64,000 bases of DNA from Aureivirga marina (GTDB lineage Bacteria > Bacteroidota > Bacteroidia > Flavobacteriales > Flavobacteriaceae). The stretch spans positions 124,001 through 188,000 of the forward strand of contig NZ_JADPIB010000008.1 in the NCBI RefSeq assembly GCF_015767265.1, read 5' to 3'. Below the pieces are notes generated by a model. It ran no database searches. It was not told the origin of the DNA and saw only the letters and a list, made by a program, of their open reading frames with translations. The translations under genes and the position numbers were made by a program. Shown here piece by piece: positions 1-9,381 of the stretch (positions within the stretch are counted from its first letter, which is position 1; each line of letters opens with the position of its first letter).

Positions 1-358
1 CAAAAGCGATTGCAGAAGTTTTAGAATGAGAAATGGAAAGATGAATTGTTGCTGCATTTTTTTTCTCTGCAAGAATTTTTGCCTTCCGATGTAGTTTTAT
101 CAGCGGTTTTCCAAGATCATCTTGAATTACTTCCACATCTGTAAACTTCATTCCGTAACCAATTCCAGTTCCAAGTGCTTTAAAAAATGCTTCTTTTGCT
201 GCAAATCGACCTGCATAATGTGTTTCAGGAAATGCCATAGATTCACAATATTTGATTTCATCATTGGTGAAAATTTCATCAATAAAAAAATCAGATTGAC
301 TTTTATATTTAGCAATTTGTTGGGTATTTACTAAATCTGTTCCTATTCCTAATAGCAT
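1..358 (-). CDS. acpS: holo-[acyl-carrier-protein] synthase, 3' end outside window
   Basis: This enzyme transfers 4'-phosphopantetheine from CoA to the serine of apo-acyl carrier protein, the step that activates ACP for fatty acid synthesis. Reading the minus strand from the ATG at 358, the product begins with MLLGIGTDLV, the conserved AcpS N-terminus whose Asp binds Mg. It continues with GRFAAKEAFFKALGTG, which holds the catalytic Glu and Lys of the family, and then HLSISHSK near the C-terminus. About 119 codons are visible and the family is usually 120-130 residues, so only the last few residues are missing beyond base 1. It is cytoplasmic. A strong hairpin separates it from the upstream transporter gene on the same strand, so it is probably transcribed separately. 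The family assignment is firm. Confidence 0.93.
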   Translation of the reverse strand, partial: MLLGIGTDLVNTQQIAKYKSQSDFFIDEIFTNDEIKYCESMAFPETHYAGRFAAKEAFFKALGTGIGYGMKFTDVEVIQDDLGKPLIKLHRKAKILAEKKNAATIHLSISHSKTSAIAF

Positions 359-455
359 AATCTTCCCGTTTTAAATTTCTGTAAATCAAGGAGTTAATAA
401 TAAATTTACTAAAAAATAGGAGTTTTTAAAAGCAATTTTTTTAAAAGAAAAGAGA

Positions 456-500
456 AAGCTTATAAACTAAATAATTATTACTCAGTTTATAAGCTTTTTT
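456..500. terminator. intrinsic terminator, 13-bp stem
   Basis: A perfect 13-bp stem (AAGCTTATAAACT at 456-468 with AGTTTATAAGCTT at 484-496) has a 15-nt AT-rich loop. The plus side is followed by a T-run and the minus side by a TTTCTCTTTTCTTTT stretch. It lies just after the stop codon of the minus-strand peptide transporter gene, whose transcript it probably ends. Confidence 0.75.
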
Positions 501-502
501 TA

Positions 503-2041
503 TTAAACCATTAATTTTTTAATCCAAGGAGAAACACAAAATGCTATAACTCCGATGCACATTGATAATAAACCAAAGCCAGCAAAAGTAGAAACATAAC
601 CATAAAGTTGTTGAAAGTTTTCATTGATAAAATTTGAACTAGAAATTCCTGTGAAAAATTCTATAACAGAATTGAAAAATGAATTTTCTGAAGAAGTTTC
701 GACGCTAGTTGTTAATTGTGCAATTTTTCCAGCAAAAAAATGTCCGAAAAAAGAAGCAGAATACCAGATTCCGATGATGAAAGCAACCATTTTTGCTGGA
801 GATAAAGCTTCCATTTTTGAAAGCCCTATTGGAGAAAGAAATAATTCACCAACAGTTAAAACAAAATAACCTATGAATAAGAAAATCATTGGAGTTTTTG
901 CAAAAGAATCCGCAAAATGTCCTGACATTCCAAAAATTAAAAATCCTAAACCAAGTAAAAACATTCCGATTCCGAATTTTATAGCAGCATTTGGATTTAT
1001 TTTTTTTCTATCTAAATATGTCCAAAGCCAAGAAAAAGGAATTGCAAGAAGCATGATAAATCCTGAGTTTATACTATTTGTTTGTGCAGCGTTAATTCCG
1101 ATTAAATTTACATTTCTGCTTGCAAAAAGTGTTACAGAACTTCCTGCTTGTTCAAAAATTGCCCAGAATAAACTTCCTAATAAAACAAAATAAACAACTG
1201 CCCAAAGTCGTCTTTTTTCATCTTTTGAAATTTTTCTTGAAATAAGATATAAAGTAATTGCAATTAAAAGAAAAACCAAACCAACAAGATAATGTTCATA
1301 TTCATGAAAAACGATTAAAACAGCAAAAATAGGAACAATTAAAAATGATAAAATATTGATTAATTGCCCTTGTTTTATTCCAAATTTCTTTTGATTATAA
1401 ATTTCCATTTTTGGAACTTTTCCTTTTTCACCAAAAACACCAACTTTCATACCTCTATAAAACATAAAAAGTCCGAAAAGCATTCCGATTCCAGCCATTG
1501 CAAAACCAAAATGCCAGCCATAAGAAATTGCCAGCCAAGAGCAAATTAAAGGCGCAATTGCACCTCCAACATTTACTCCAAGATAAAAAATTGTAAATCC
1601 AGAATCACGTCTTTTATCACCGACTGGATATAATAATCCAACAAAAGAAGAAATATTAGGTTTAAAAAATCCATTTCCAACAATGATAATTGCGAGAGAA
1701 GTATAGAAGAAAATTGGAGTTTCAAAACTTAAAAGAAAATGTCCGATTGCCATTAAAATTCCCCCTAGCATAATTGCTTTTCGATATCCAATTATTTTAT
1801 CTGCAATCATTCCTCCAAAAAGGGGAGTTACATAAACTAAAGACATATAAGCAGCGAAAATTCCAAATGCATTATGATCTGTGAAGATTAATTTTTGTGT
1901 CATATAGAGAATCAAAAGTGCTTTCATTCCGTAGAAAGAAAAACGTTCCCAGAGTTCTGCAAAAAATAGATAAAATAAACCTTTAGGATGTCCTAAATAG
2001 GTTTCCTCCATTTCATTTTGTGTTGTAATTGTTGTTTCCAT
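503..2041 (-). CDS. proton-dependent oligopeptide transporter (POT/PTR family)
   Basis: This is a proton-coupled symporter for di- and tripeptides in the inner membrane, with the 12-14 TM segments typical of the POT family. The N-terminal signature HPKGLFYLFFAELWERFSFYG contains the conserved E-x-x-E-R-F/Y motif used in proton coupling. Downstream, the FYLGVNVGGAIAPL segment matches the second PTR2 signature. The open frame extends upstream to a TTG at 2077, giving 524 aa. I prefer the ATG at 2041 (about 512 aa, beginning METTITTQ) because related proteins start shortly before the HPKGLFYLFF segment; an ATG at 2065 is also possible. It is followed by a terminator hairpin and looks monocistronic. 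The substrate range cannot be read from sequence. Confidence 0.92.
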   Translation of the reverse strand: METTITTQNEMEETYLGHPKGLFYLFFAELWERFSFYGMKALLILYMTQKLIFTDHNAFGIFAAYMSLVYVTPLFGGMIADKIIGYRKAIMLGGILMAIGHFLLSFETPIFFYTSLAIIIVGNGFFKPNISSFVGLLYPVGDKRRDSGFTIFYLGVNVGGAIAPLICSWLAISYGWHFGFAMAGIGMLFGLFMFYRGMKVGVFGEKGKVPKMEIYNQKKFGIKQGQLINILSFLIVPIFAVLIVFHEYEHYLVGLVFLLIAITLYLISRKISKDEKRRLWAVVYFVLLGSLFWAIFEQAGSSVTLFASRNVNLIGINAAQTNSINSGFIMLLAIPFSWLWTYLDRKKINPNAAIKFGIGMFLLGLGFLIFGMSGHFADSFAKTPMIFLFIGYFVLTVGELFLSPIGLSKMEALSPAKMVAFIIGIWYSASFFGHFFAGKIAQLTTSVETSSENSFFNSVIEFFTGISSSNFINENFQQLYGYVSTFAGFGLLSMCIGVIAFCVSPWIKKLMV

Positions 2042-2198
2042 GTATTTATATTTTGAATTAAACATTGGCAAATTCAAAACACATAGAATTTATCACTAGA
2101 GAAATACTAAATAATACTAACAAATAGTTTTTTGTGGTTATTTGTGATTAGTTACAATTAATTACAATTTCTATGTAAGTATTGATTTTATGGACTTT

Positions 2199-3311
2199 TT
2201 ATTCCTTTTGAAATTCATTTTTTAAAGCTTCATCAATTTTGATGTGTTCAGGTAAAACACGTAAACGATAGGTTCCTTCTCCTAAAAAAGTGAATAAATC
2301 TTTTCTTTCCAAAGCGTTATTTTTTTCCAGATTTAAAATAGAATTGATGTTTTCAATGATTCTTGAAAGATAAGTTTGACTTTTGATTTTCCCATCAGAG
2401 CCAACAAGAATTCCTTGTTTAGTTGCATCCAAATTTTGACGATAAATGGCAAAAAGTAGAAAGTTTTTGAATTGTGTTGTTTTTGAACCAAAATCGATTA
2501 TTTCATCGTAAATATCTTTAGAAGGAATAGTGATTTTTACCAAAGACCAATCGATAAAATGAAGTGTAACTTCTTTAGAAGTCGGAGTTTGTGCAAGTTC
2601 AATTACCCAACTTGTTGCTAAAACCAAACAAACACTAATTAATGATGTTTTTGCAACAATTTTAATCAAATTAAATACAAAAATTGTATTTGGAATTTTG
2701 ATGATATCTGGAAGTTGAGAAATCAACATCATTAGTAAAGAAAGAAAAGCGATGATGCCGATTAGTTTAAGATTTCTGTGTGTAAAAGTTCTATAGAAAG
2801 TAATGATTAACCAATAAGTAATCAAAATAGAAATAAGAAAATCAGGAATTGCATTTAATTTTAAATTATTAAAAATATAAAAATCATCACCAAAAATAAA
2901 CGTAGAAAGTATTGTAATAAAAGCTAAACCTAAGATGACAAAAGAAATAATTGTTCGAATTTTAGATTTTTGAAAAAGATATTTTGGTGCATATTTAAAA
3001 TAAAACAAAGCAAAAAAGAAGCAGATATTATTTAAAGCAGAAAAAATAGAAACACCAACGGTGAATTTTTGTGCATCAATGGAGTTAAAATTCATAAAAA
3101 TTAAATTCCAAAGACCAGAAATTACCCAGACAAACATCGCAAGAGAAAGATAAAAAAGACCTTTATCTAATCTAGGTTGTTGTTCGTCTTCGATGAGTTT
3201 TGCTTTAAATTGTTTTTGAATGTGATACCAAATTGCAAGAAGTAAGCTTCCTCCGATAAAAGAAATAAAAATGTGTGCAAAAAGGTGAAAAAGTTCTACA
3301 GATAGATTCAT
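2199..3311 (-). CDS. unknown membrane protein with about seven TM segments and a C-terminal soluble domain
   Basis: I do not recognise this 370-residue protein. Hydrophobic segments cover roughly residues 8-30, 50-70, 85-105, 122-142, 155-172, 182-202 and 212-235, suggesting seven membrane helices. A soluble C-terminal region of about 130 residues follows, containing FKNFLLFAIYRQNLDATKQG and a predicted helical tail ending near RVLPEHIKIDEAL. An N-terminal 7-TM module with a cytoplasmic output domain recalls membrane sensors such as 7TMR-type proteins, but no histidine kinase, GGDEF or HTH motif is visible. It starts at an ATG and lies divergently from the Tas-like reductase gene. No operon partner is evident. 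That it is a real gene is fairly sure; its role is unknown. Confidence 0.75.
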   Translation of the reverse strand: MNLSVELFHLFAHIFISFIGGSLLLAIWYHIQKQFKAKLIEDEQQPRLDKGLFYLSLAMFVWVISGLWNLIFMNFNSIDAQKFTVGVSIFSALNNICFFFALFYFKYAPKYLFQKSKIRTIISFVILGLAFITILSTFIFGDDFYIFNNLKLNAIPDFLISILITYWLIITFYRTFTHRNLKLIGIIAFLSLLMMLISQLPDIIKIPNTIFVFNLIKIVAKTSLISVCLVLATSWVIELAQTPTSKEVTLHFIDWSLVKITIPSKDIYDEIIDFGSKTTQFKNFLLFAIYRQNLDATKQGILVGSDGKIKSQTYLSRIIENINSILNLEKNNALERKDLFTFLGEGTYRLRVLPEHIKIDEALKNEFQKE

Positions 3312-3427
3312 AACATGCGTTCTTCTTTTACAAGTATAAGGTTTTTAAATAGAAAATTTCAAAAGAAAATATTCGTACTTTTAGTTTTTTTGAAAAATAT
3401 TCGAGGGAAAATTAATATTGACAAGAC

Positions 3428-4459
3428 ATGCTATATACGAAATTACCAAATACAGAAATTGAAGTAAGTGAAATTTGTTTAGGAACGATGACTTTTGGAG
3501 AACAAAACACTTTGGAAGAAGCACATGAACAATTGAATTTTGCTTTAGATAATGGAGTAAATTTTATTGATACAGCTGAAGTTTATGCAGTTCCAACAAA
3601 ATCAGAAACATATGGAGAGACGGAGCGAATTTTAGGAACTTGGTTAAAAGAAAATCGCTCAAAAGTTGTGTTAGCTTCTAAAATTGCTGGACCGAATAGA
3701 AGTTTGGATTATATTCGACCAGATTTACGTTTTTCCAAAGAAAACTTAAAAGAAGCTCTAGAAAATAGTTTAAAAAGATTGCAAACAGATTATTTAGATA
3801 TATACCAATTACATTGGCCAGAGAGAAAGACAAATTTCTTTGGAAAAAGAGGGTTTATACAAGATAATTCGGATGTTTGGCAAGATAATTTTTCAGAAAT
3901 TATAGAAACTTTAGAAGGATTTAAAAAAGAAGGAAAAATTAGACATTTTGGAGTTTCCAATGAAACACCTTGGGGATTGATGCGTTTTTGTGAAGAAGCA
4001 AGAAAAAATGATTGGGAAAAACCGATAACGATTCAGAATCCATATTCTTTAGTAAACAGAACATTTGAAACAGGATTAGCAGAAATTTCTTATCGAGAAA
4101 ATATTGGACTTTTGGCTTATTCACCTTTAGCTTTTGGAATTTTAACAGGAAAATATTTACAAGAACAGCCAGAAAAAGCAAGATTAACACTTTATCCACA
4201 AATGAAAAGATATAGCAATCTAGAAGTTGTAAATGTGGTGAAGAAATATTCAGATTTAGCGAATGATTTTGGAATTTCATTAACACAAATGTCTTTAGCT
4301 TTTATCAGACAACAGCCTTTTGTAACAAGTACGATTATTGGAGCTACAAAAATGTTACAATTGAAAGAAAATATCGAAAGTGTTGATGTAAAATTGAGTG
4401 TAGAGCTGTTAAATGAGATAGAAAAAATTCATACTTCACAACCAAATCCGGCACCATAA
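3428..4459 (+). CDS. tas: aldo/keto reductase, Tas type
   Basis: This is an NADP(H)-dependent aldo/keto reductase of the Tas subfamily, a cytoplasmic TIM barrel that reduces carbonyl substrates. The catalytic tetrad is present: Asp48 and Tyr53 in NFIDTAEVYAVP, Lys85 in LASKIAGP and His129 in IYQLHWPE. The segment KSETYGETERILGTWL around residues 58-73 and the length of 343 aa (E. coli Tas is about 346) favour Tas over generic aldo/keto reductases. The cofactor end near residue 305 (TSTIIGATKMLQLKENI) is intact. In E. coli tas can complement a prephenate dehydrogenase defect, but the natural substrate is uncertain. It is divergent from the 7-TM gene and appears to stand alone. Confidence 0.9.
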   Translation: MLYTKLPNTEIEVSEICLGTMTFGEQNTLEEAHEQLNFALDNGVNFIDTAEVYAVPTKSETYGETERILGTWLKENRSKVVLASKIAGPNRSLDYIRPDLRFSKENLKEALENSLKRLQTDYLDIYQLHWPERKTNFFGKRGFIQDNSDVWQDNFSEIIETLEGFKKEGKIRHFGVSNETPWGLMRFCEEARKNDWEKPITIQNPYSLVNRTFETGLAEISYRENIGLLAYSPLAFGILTGKYLQEQPEKARLTLYPQMKRYSNLEVVNVVKKYSDLANDFGISLTQMSLAFIRQQPFVTSTIIGATKMLQLKENIESVDVKLSVELLNEIEKIHTSQPNPAP

Positions 4460-4815
4460 TTATTAATAATAAATTGATTTACAGAGTGTTTAACAAATAA
4501 AATGGATTTTAGGTAGCAATATTACTTTTGTAAAGTACTTATCTAAAGATTGATAGAATTGAATTAAATGGTTAAAATTATTGAATAAAAACCAAAAAAA
4601 ACGAAAATTTTAAATTGAAAATATAATTTTATTATTGTTTATTTTTTATAGTTTTACTAGGTAAATAGTTAAAAAAAAGAGATAATGTTAATTTAGGTGT
4701 AATTTTAGTTCATAAATTTTAACCGTTCTTTAACAAGAAAAATATTTTTTTTTGTGCTATTTGCAATCATAAATAAAGCAATGTAAATTCACGCAATAAA
4801 TAATCGAAAAAAATA
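4460..4815. other. intergenic region before the Bat operon
   Basis: These 356 bases are AT-rich and have no convincing ORF. They contain a TACTTTTG box at 4523-4530 that fits the Bacteroidetes -7 consensus, but no TTTG at the right distance upstream. The promoter of the Bat operon should be here. I cannot place it with confidence, and no strong terminator for the reductase gene is visible. Confidence 0.4.
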
Positions 4816-5823
4816 ATGGAAGAAAACACTACTGCATCTGTTGATATTAAGGCAATTAACGAAAAAATAGAAAAGGAAAGTGCATTTGTTGACATGCTAA
4901 TGATGGAAATGAATAAGGTGATTGTTGGTCAAAAACACATGGTGGAACGATTACTTATTGGTTTGTTAGGAAATGGACATATATTATTAGAAGGAGTTCC
5001 TGGACTTGCAAAAACATTAGCAATTAATACACTTTCAAAAGCAGTACACGGTTCTTTTAGCAGAGTTCAGTTTACACCTGATTTATTACCTGCTGATGTT
5101 GTTGGTACGATGATTTATAATATGAAAGAGAATGATTTCTCTATCAAAAAAGGACCAATTTTTGCAAATTTTGTATTAGCAGATGAGATAAACCGTGCGC
5201 CAGCGAAAGTACAATCAGCACTTTTAGAAGCGATGCAGGAGCGTCAGATTACAATTGGTGATGAAACGTTTAAATTAGACGAACCATTTTTAGTAATGGC
5301 AACACAAAACCCAGTGGAGCAAGAAGGAACTTATCCTTTACCAGAAGCGCAAGTTGACCGTTTTATGTTGAAAACAGTTATTGATTATCCAAAGTTAGAT
5401 GAAGAGCAATTAATTATGAGAAATAATTTAAATGGTTCTTTTGGAAAAGTAAATCCTGTAGTTTCTTTGGATCAAATTAATAATGCAAGAAAAGCAATTA
5501 AAGAAGTATATATGGATGAAAAAATCGAGAAATATATACTTGATATCATATTTGCAACTCGTTATCCAGAAAAATATAATTTAGGAGATTTAACTTCTTT
5601 AATCAGTTTTGGAGCTTCACCTCGTGGTAGTATTAGTTTAGCAACTGCTGCAAAATGTTATGCATTTATTAAAAGAAGAGGATATGTAATTCCTGAAGAT
5701 GTTCGTGCTGTAGTAATTGATGTATTACGTCACAGAATCGGAATTACTTATGAAGCCGAAGCAGAAAATGTTACTTCAGTAGATATTATTAATAAAATTA
5801 TCAACGAAGTAGAAGTACCATAG
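4816..5823 (+). CDS. moxR: MoxR-family AAA+ ATPase
   Basis: MoxR proteins are AAA+ ATPases thought to act as chaperones for maturation of von Willebrand A (VWA) domain proteins encoded next to them. Walker A is GVPGLAKT at residues 60-67, Walker B is FVLADE near 119-124 and sensor 1 is in ATQNP near 163-167. The segment EAMQERQITIGDE is a MoxR family hallmark. The length of 335 aa is normal. It is the first gene of the operon, followed by a DUF58 protein and several VWA/TPR proteins. This is the bat operon arrangement known from Bacteroides fragilis, where it was linked to oxygen tolerance. The product is cytoplasmic. Family assignment is firm; the physiological role is inferred from context. 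Confidence 0.95.
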   Translation: MEENTTASVDIKAINEKIEKESAFVDMLMMEMNKVIVGQKHMVERLLIGLLGNGHILLEGVPGLAKTLAINTLSKAVHGSFSRVQFTPDLLPADVVGTMIYNMKENDFSIKKGPIFANFVLADEINRAPAKVQSALLEAMQERQITIGDETFKLDEPFLVMATQNPVEQEGTYPLPEAQVDRFMLKTVIDYPKLDEEQLIMRNNLNGSFGKVNPVVSLDQINNARKAIKEVYMDEKIEKYILDIIFATRYPEKYNLGDLTSLISFGASPRGSISLATAAKCYAFIKRRGYVIPEDVRAVVIDVLRHRIGITYEAEAENVTSVDIINKIINEVEVP

Positions 5824-5852
5824 AATTTGGTTTAATGTAAAAAAAATATCTT

Positions 5853-5875
5853 GGAGAATTTCTGATTCTCCTTTC
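5853..5875 (+). terminator. intra-operon hairpin between moxR and the DUF58 gene
   Basis: GGAGAAT (5853-5859) pairs with ATTCTCC (5865-5871) over a TTCTG loop, followed by TTTCTTT. It is short and the T-run is interrupted, so it may be a partial attenuator or a processing site rather than a true end of the operon. The intergenic spacer here is 72 nt, the longest inside the Bat operon. Confidence 0.4.
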
Positions 5876-5895
5876 TTTACTTAAAACCTAAAAAA

Positions 5896-6765
5896 ATGGA
5901 TACGAAAGAAATACTTAAGAAAGTACGAAAGATTGAAATAAAAACACGTCGTTTATCAGATCATATTTTTTCTGGAGAATATCATAGTTCATTCAAAGGA
6001 AGAGGTATGACTTTTAGTGAAGTTAGAAAATATCAATTTGGAGATGATGTAAGAGCAATTGATTGGAATGTGACTGCGCGTTACAATGAACCTTATATCA
6101 AAGTTTTTGAAGAAGAGCGTGAACTTACCATGATGTTAATGGTTGATGTCAGTGGTTCAGAATTATTTGGAACAACCAAGCAATTTAAGAAAGATACAAT
6201 TACAGAAATTGCAGCTACTTTAGCTTTTTCTGCAACACAAAATAATGATAAAGTTGGGTTAATTCTTTTTTCGGATGAAATAGAGCTTTTTATTCCACCA
6301 AAAAAAGGAAAAACACATGTTTTACGTATTATTCGTGAGTTGATTGAATTTCATCCAAAAAGTAAAAAAACAGATGTTTCAGGAGCTTTAAAATATTTAT
6401 CAAATGTGATTAAGAAAAAAGCAATTGTATTTGTTTTATCTGATTTTATGGATGAAGGATATGATCAAACATTGAAAATTGTTGGAAAGAAACACGATGT
6501 TACTGGAATTCGAATTTATGATAAAAAAGAAATGGAAATTCCAAATTTAGGTATTGTTCCAATGGTAGATGCAGAAACTGGAGAAACAATGCTTGTAAAT
6601 ACATCATCTAAACGAGTTCGAACGCAATACAAAGCAAATTACTTACGAATGATTGATTATTACGATAAATCTTTTAGTAGAAGTGGCGCAGGTACAATAA
6701 GTACACGTATTGATGGAAGTTACGTAAAGAAATTATTAGGTTATTTTAAACAAAAAGGAGCATAA
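5896..6765 (+). CDS. DUF58 domain protein (Bat operon)
   Basis: This 289-residue DUF58 protein is the usual partner of MoxR. The segment SSFKGRGMTFSEVRKYQFGDDVRAIDWN near residues 30-58 is the conserved DUF58 core. A VWA-like fold follows, with VDVSGSELFG near residues 88-97 carrying the DxSxS metal-site motif, and VFVLSDFMDEG near residues 178-188. No TM segment is visible, so it is probably cytoplasmic or peripheral. It follows moxR and is spaced only 4 nt from the next gene, so co-transcription is very likely. Its biochemical activity is not established for the family; a scaffold role with the VWA proteins is inferred. Confidence 0.93.
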   Translation: MDTKEILKKVRKIEIKTRRLSDHIFSGEYHSSFKGRGMTFSEVRKYQFGDDVRAIDWNVTARYNEPYIKVFEEERELTMMLMVDVSGSELFGTTKQFKKDTITEIAATLAFSATQNNDKVGLILFSDEIELFIPPKKGKTHVLRIIRELIEFHPKSKKTDVSGALKYLSNVIKKKAIVFVLSDFMDEGYDQTLKIVGKKHDVTGIRIYDKKEMEIPNLGIVPMVDAETGETMLVNTSSKRVRTQYKANYLRMIDYYDKSFSRSGAGTISTRIDGSYVKKLLGYFKQKGA

Positions 6766-6769
6766 TATT

Positions 6770-9379
6770 TTGAAAAAATATTTACTACATATTGCTTTAT
6801 TCTTAGTATGTTTTGTTGGATTTGCACAACAAAACTATGAGATTGAAACAAAAACAGATACTACAAATATTCGTATTGGAGAGCAATTTCACTATGAAGT
6901 TTCTGTAAAAGCATCTGATAAAGCAGATTTTCCTGCTACTTTAGAAAATTTAGATAAAGTAGAGGTTATAGAGTCTTTTGATGTGGATACAATTAATGAT
7001 AGATTAATTAAAAAATATCTATTAACAAGTTTTGATAGTGGAAGATATGTGATTCCTAGACAAAAAATTCTGATTAATAATAAACCATTTTATACAGATT
7101 CTCTTTCTATTGATGTTGCAACTGTTGCTGTAGATACAACAAAGCAAAAATTATATCCAAGTAAAGGAATTTTCTTCCAAGAAGATGTTAGTATTCCGAA
7201 TAATGCTTATTTATGGTGGATTATTGGAGCGATGGTTGTCATTGCAATTGTTTTATTAATTGTTTCAACTAGAAAAAGAAGAAAAGAAAAACACTCAGAA
7301 ATTGTATTGCCTCCTTTAGAAGAAGCAATTGAAAAATTAAAAATTCTGGATGTTTCTAAAGTAAATACACAAGAAGAAGCGAAAGAATACTATAGTATGC
7401 TTACAGAAATTGTAAGAAATTATATTGGTAGAGATGTGAAAATTCCTACTTTGGAAGTAACTTCTGATGAGTTAATAACTTTACTTTCTTTACATAATAA
7501 ATCAGAAAACCTTGGAATTCCGAAGGAAACTATTGAAGGTTTACGTAAATTTTTGCAAGATGCCGATTTAGTAAAATTTGCTAAATCTAGACCATTACAA
7601 GAAGAAATGGCATCTGATAAGAATATTGCGGAAAATGTAGTAAGAAAAATTCAATCTATTGTTAATAAACCAAAACTTGACGAACAAGGAAACGTAGTTG
7701 TTGAGCAAACACCTGAAATGATTGCAAAGAAAAAAGGAAATCGTAGAATGGCAATTGCTGTTACAACTACGGTTGCTGCAATTATTATCTTAGTTGTTGG
7801 TTCTATGGTTTATTTTGGACCAAGATATGTTTTGGATACAGTTTCTAGAAATGAAAGTTTAAAATATACAGAAGGAAATTGGTATCGTTCTTCTTATGGT
7901 TATCCAGCAGTTTCAATCGAATCTCCTGTTGTTTTAAAAGCTGAAGATGTTGAATTACCACCACAAGTAAGACAGCAAATGGATATTGCAATTTTCTCAA
8001 ATGTTTCTTCAAGTGGATTTGAAATTGCTGTTACAACAACAAATTTCAAACAAGATTTACCAGAAGGTTTCACTTTAGAACAAGCGGAGAAAACAGCAAT
8101 TGAAAGATTGGAAAAAGAAGGAGCTAATTTCTTGAAAGTCGATAGTGATAAAAAGACAATTAACGGAAATGAAGCGATTATAGTAAAAGGTCATTTTACT
8201 TATACAAATCCAGAAACGGAAGAAGAACATCATAGATATTTAGACATGGCAATTTTAGGAGGTAAAAAATCTGTAGAATTTGTTCAAGTTACTTATTTAG
8301 CTTCTGATATTTATGGAGAAGATATTGCAGACAGAATTATAAACTCTATTCAATTAGAAAAGACGAAGAATAAAATTATGTTTGAAAATTTTGAGTTTAT
8401 GAATCCATCCTATTTGTGGTTATTAGTGATAATTCCACTTTTATTAGTATGGAAAATTTTTACAAGAAAAAAAGAAAGAGCAACCTTGAAAATGGGATCT
8501 TTAAAAGGATTTCAATTAGAATCTTCTTGGTTGACTAAATTATATCCGATTTTATTTCTTTTACGTGTTCTTGCAATTGCACTTTTGATTGTTGCTTTAG
8601 CAAGACCAAGAAGTGTTGATGTTAGCACAAAAAGAAAAGTAAATAAAGGAATTGATATTGTAATGGCAATTGATGTTTCTGCAAGTATGTTAGCAAAAGA
8701 TTTAAAGCCAAATCGATTAGAAGCATTAAAAAAAGTTGCAACAAATTTCGTCAATGAACGTCCGAATGACAGAATTGGAATTGTTGTTTATGCAGGAGAA
8801 AGTTATACACAAACACCAATTACTAGTGATAAAGGAATTGTTAATAATTCTATTCAAAGTATTGATTGGGGACAATTAGACGATGGAACTGCAATTGGAA
8901 TGGGATTAGGTTCCGCAGTGAATCGTTTAAAAGATAGTAAAGCAAAAAGTAAAGTAATTATTCTTCTAACAGATGGAGTGAATAATTCAGGATTTGTTGA
9001 TCCGAAAACTGCGACAGAATTAGCAAAAAATCATGGAATAAAAGTTTATACAATTGGAATTGGAACAAACGGAATGGCGCCATTTCCATATGCAAGAGAT
9101 GCAAGAGGAAAACTTTTATTTAGAAATGCTCCTGTAGAAATTGATGAAGCTTTATTGAAATTTATCGCAAAAGAAACAGATGGAGCTTATTTTAGAGCAA
9201 CAAATAATAGCAAATTACAAGCTATTTACGATGAAATTAATAAACTTGAAAAAACAGAAATAGAAGAATTCAAGTATTATAATTATGATGAAAAATATCG
9301 TTTCCTAGTGATTTTAGCAGGAATTTTGATATTCTTTGAGATGTTGTTACGATTTACTGTTTATAAAAGTTTTATTTAG
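6770..9379 (+). CDS. batA: DUF4381-like protein fused in frame to BatA (VWA domain)
   Basis: This 869-residue protein appears to join two Bat operon products. Residues 1-20 are a signal peptide. A beta-rich periplasmic part and a TM at about 148-166 follow, and then a soluble region with LTEIVRNYIGRDVKIPTLEVT, as in DUF4381-type proteins. A second TM lies at 328-348, followed by an extra domain to about residue 530. From Met537 (base 8378) the sequence MFENFEFMNPSYLWLLVIIP is a normal BatA N-terminus, with TMs near 548-563 and 592-610. The VWA MIDAS motif D635-V-S-A-S639 follows, then ILLTDGVNNSG and a C-terminal TM. No stop or frameshift separates the halves. Translation starts at a TTG, supported by GGAG at 6757-6760. 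An internal start at Met537 is possible. Confidence 0.85.
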   Translation: MKKYLLHIALFLVCFVGFAQQNYEIETKTDTTNIRIGEQFHYEVSVKASDKADFPATLENLDKVEVIESFDVDTINDRLIKKYLLTSFDSGRYVIPRQKILINNKPFYTDSLSIDVATVAVDTTKQKLYPSKGIFFQEDVSIPNNAYLWWIIGAMVVIAIVLLIVSTRKRRKEKHSEIVLPPLEEAIEKLKILDVSKVNTQEEAKEYYSMLTEIVRNYIGRDVKIPTLEVTSDELITLLSLHNKSENLGIPKETIEGLRKFLQDADLVKFAKSRPLQEEMASDKNIAENVVRKIQSIVNKPKLDEQGNVVVEQTPEMIAKKKGNRRMAIAVTTTVAAIIILVVGSMVYFGPRYVLDTVSRNESLKYTEGNWYRSSYGYPAVSIESPVVLKAEDVELPPQVRQQMDIAIFSNVSSSGFEIAVTTTNFKQDLPEGFTLEQAEKTAIERLEKEGANFLKVDSDKKTINGNEAIIVKGHFTYTNPETEEEHHRYLDMAILGGKKSVEFVQVTYLASDIYGEDIADRIINSIQLEKTKNKIMFENFEFMNPSYLWLLVIIPLLLVWKIFTRKKERATLKMGSLKGFQLESSWLTKLYPILFLLRVLAIALLIVALARPRSVDVSTKRKVNKGIDIVMAIDVSASMLAKDLKPNRLEALKKVATNFVNERPNDRIGIVVYAGESYTQTPITSDKGIVNNSIQSIDWGQLDDGTAIGMGLGSAVNRLKDSKAKSKVIILLTDGVNNSGFVDPKTATELAKNHGIKVYTIGIGTNGMAPFPYARDARGKLLFRNAPVEIDEALLKFIAKETDGAYFRATNNSKLQAIYDEINKLEKTEIEEFKYYNYDEKYRFLVILAGILIFFEMLLRFTVYKSFI

Positions 9380-9381
9380 AA

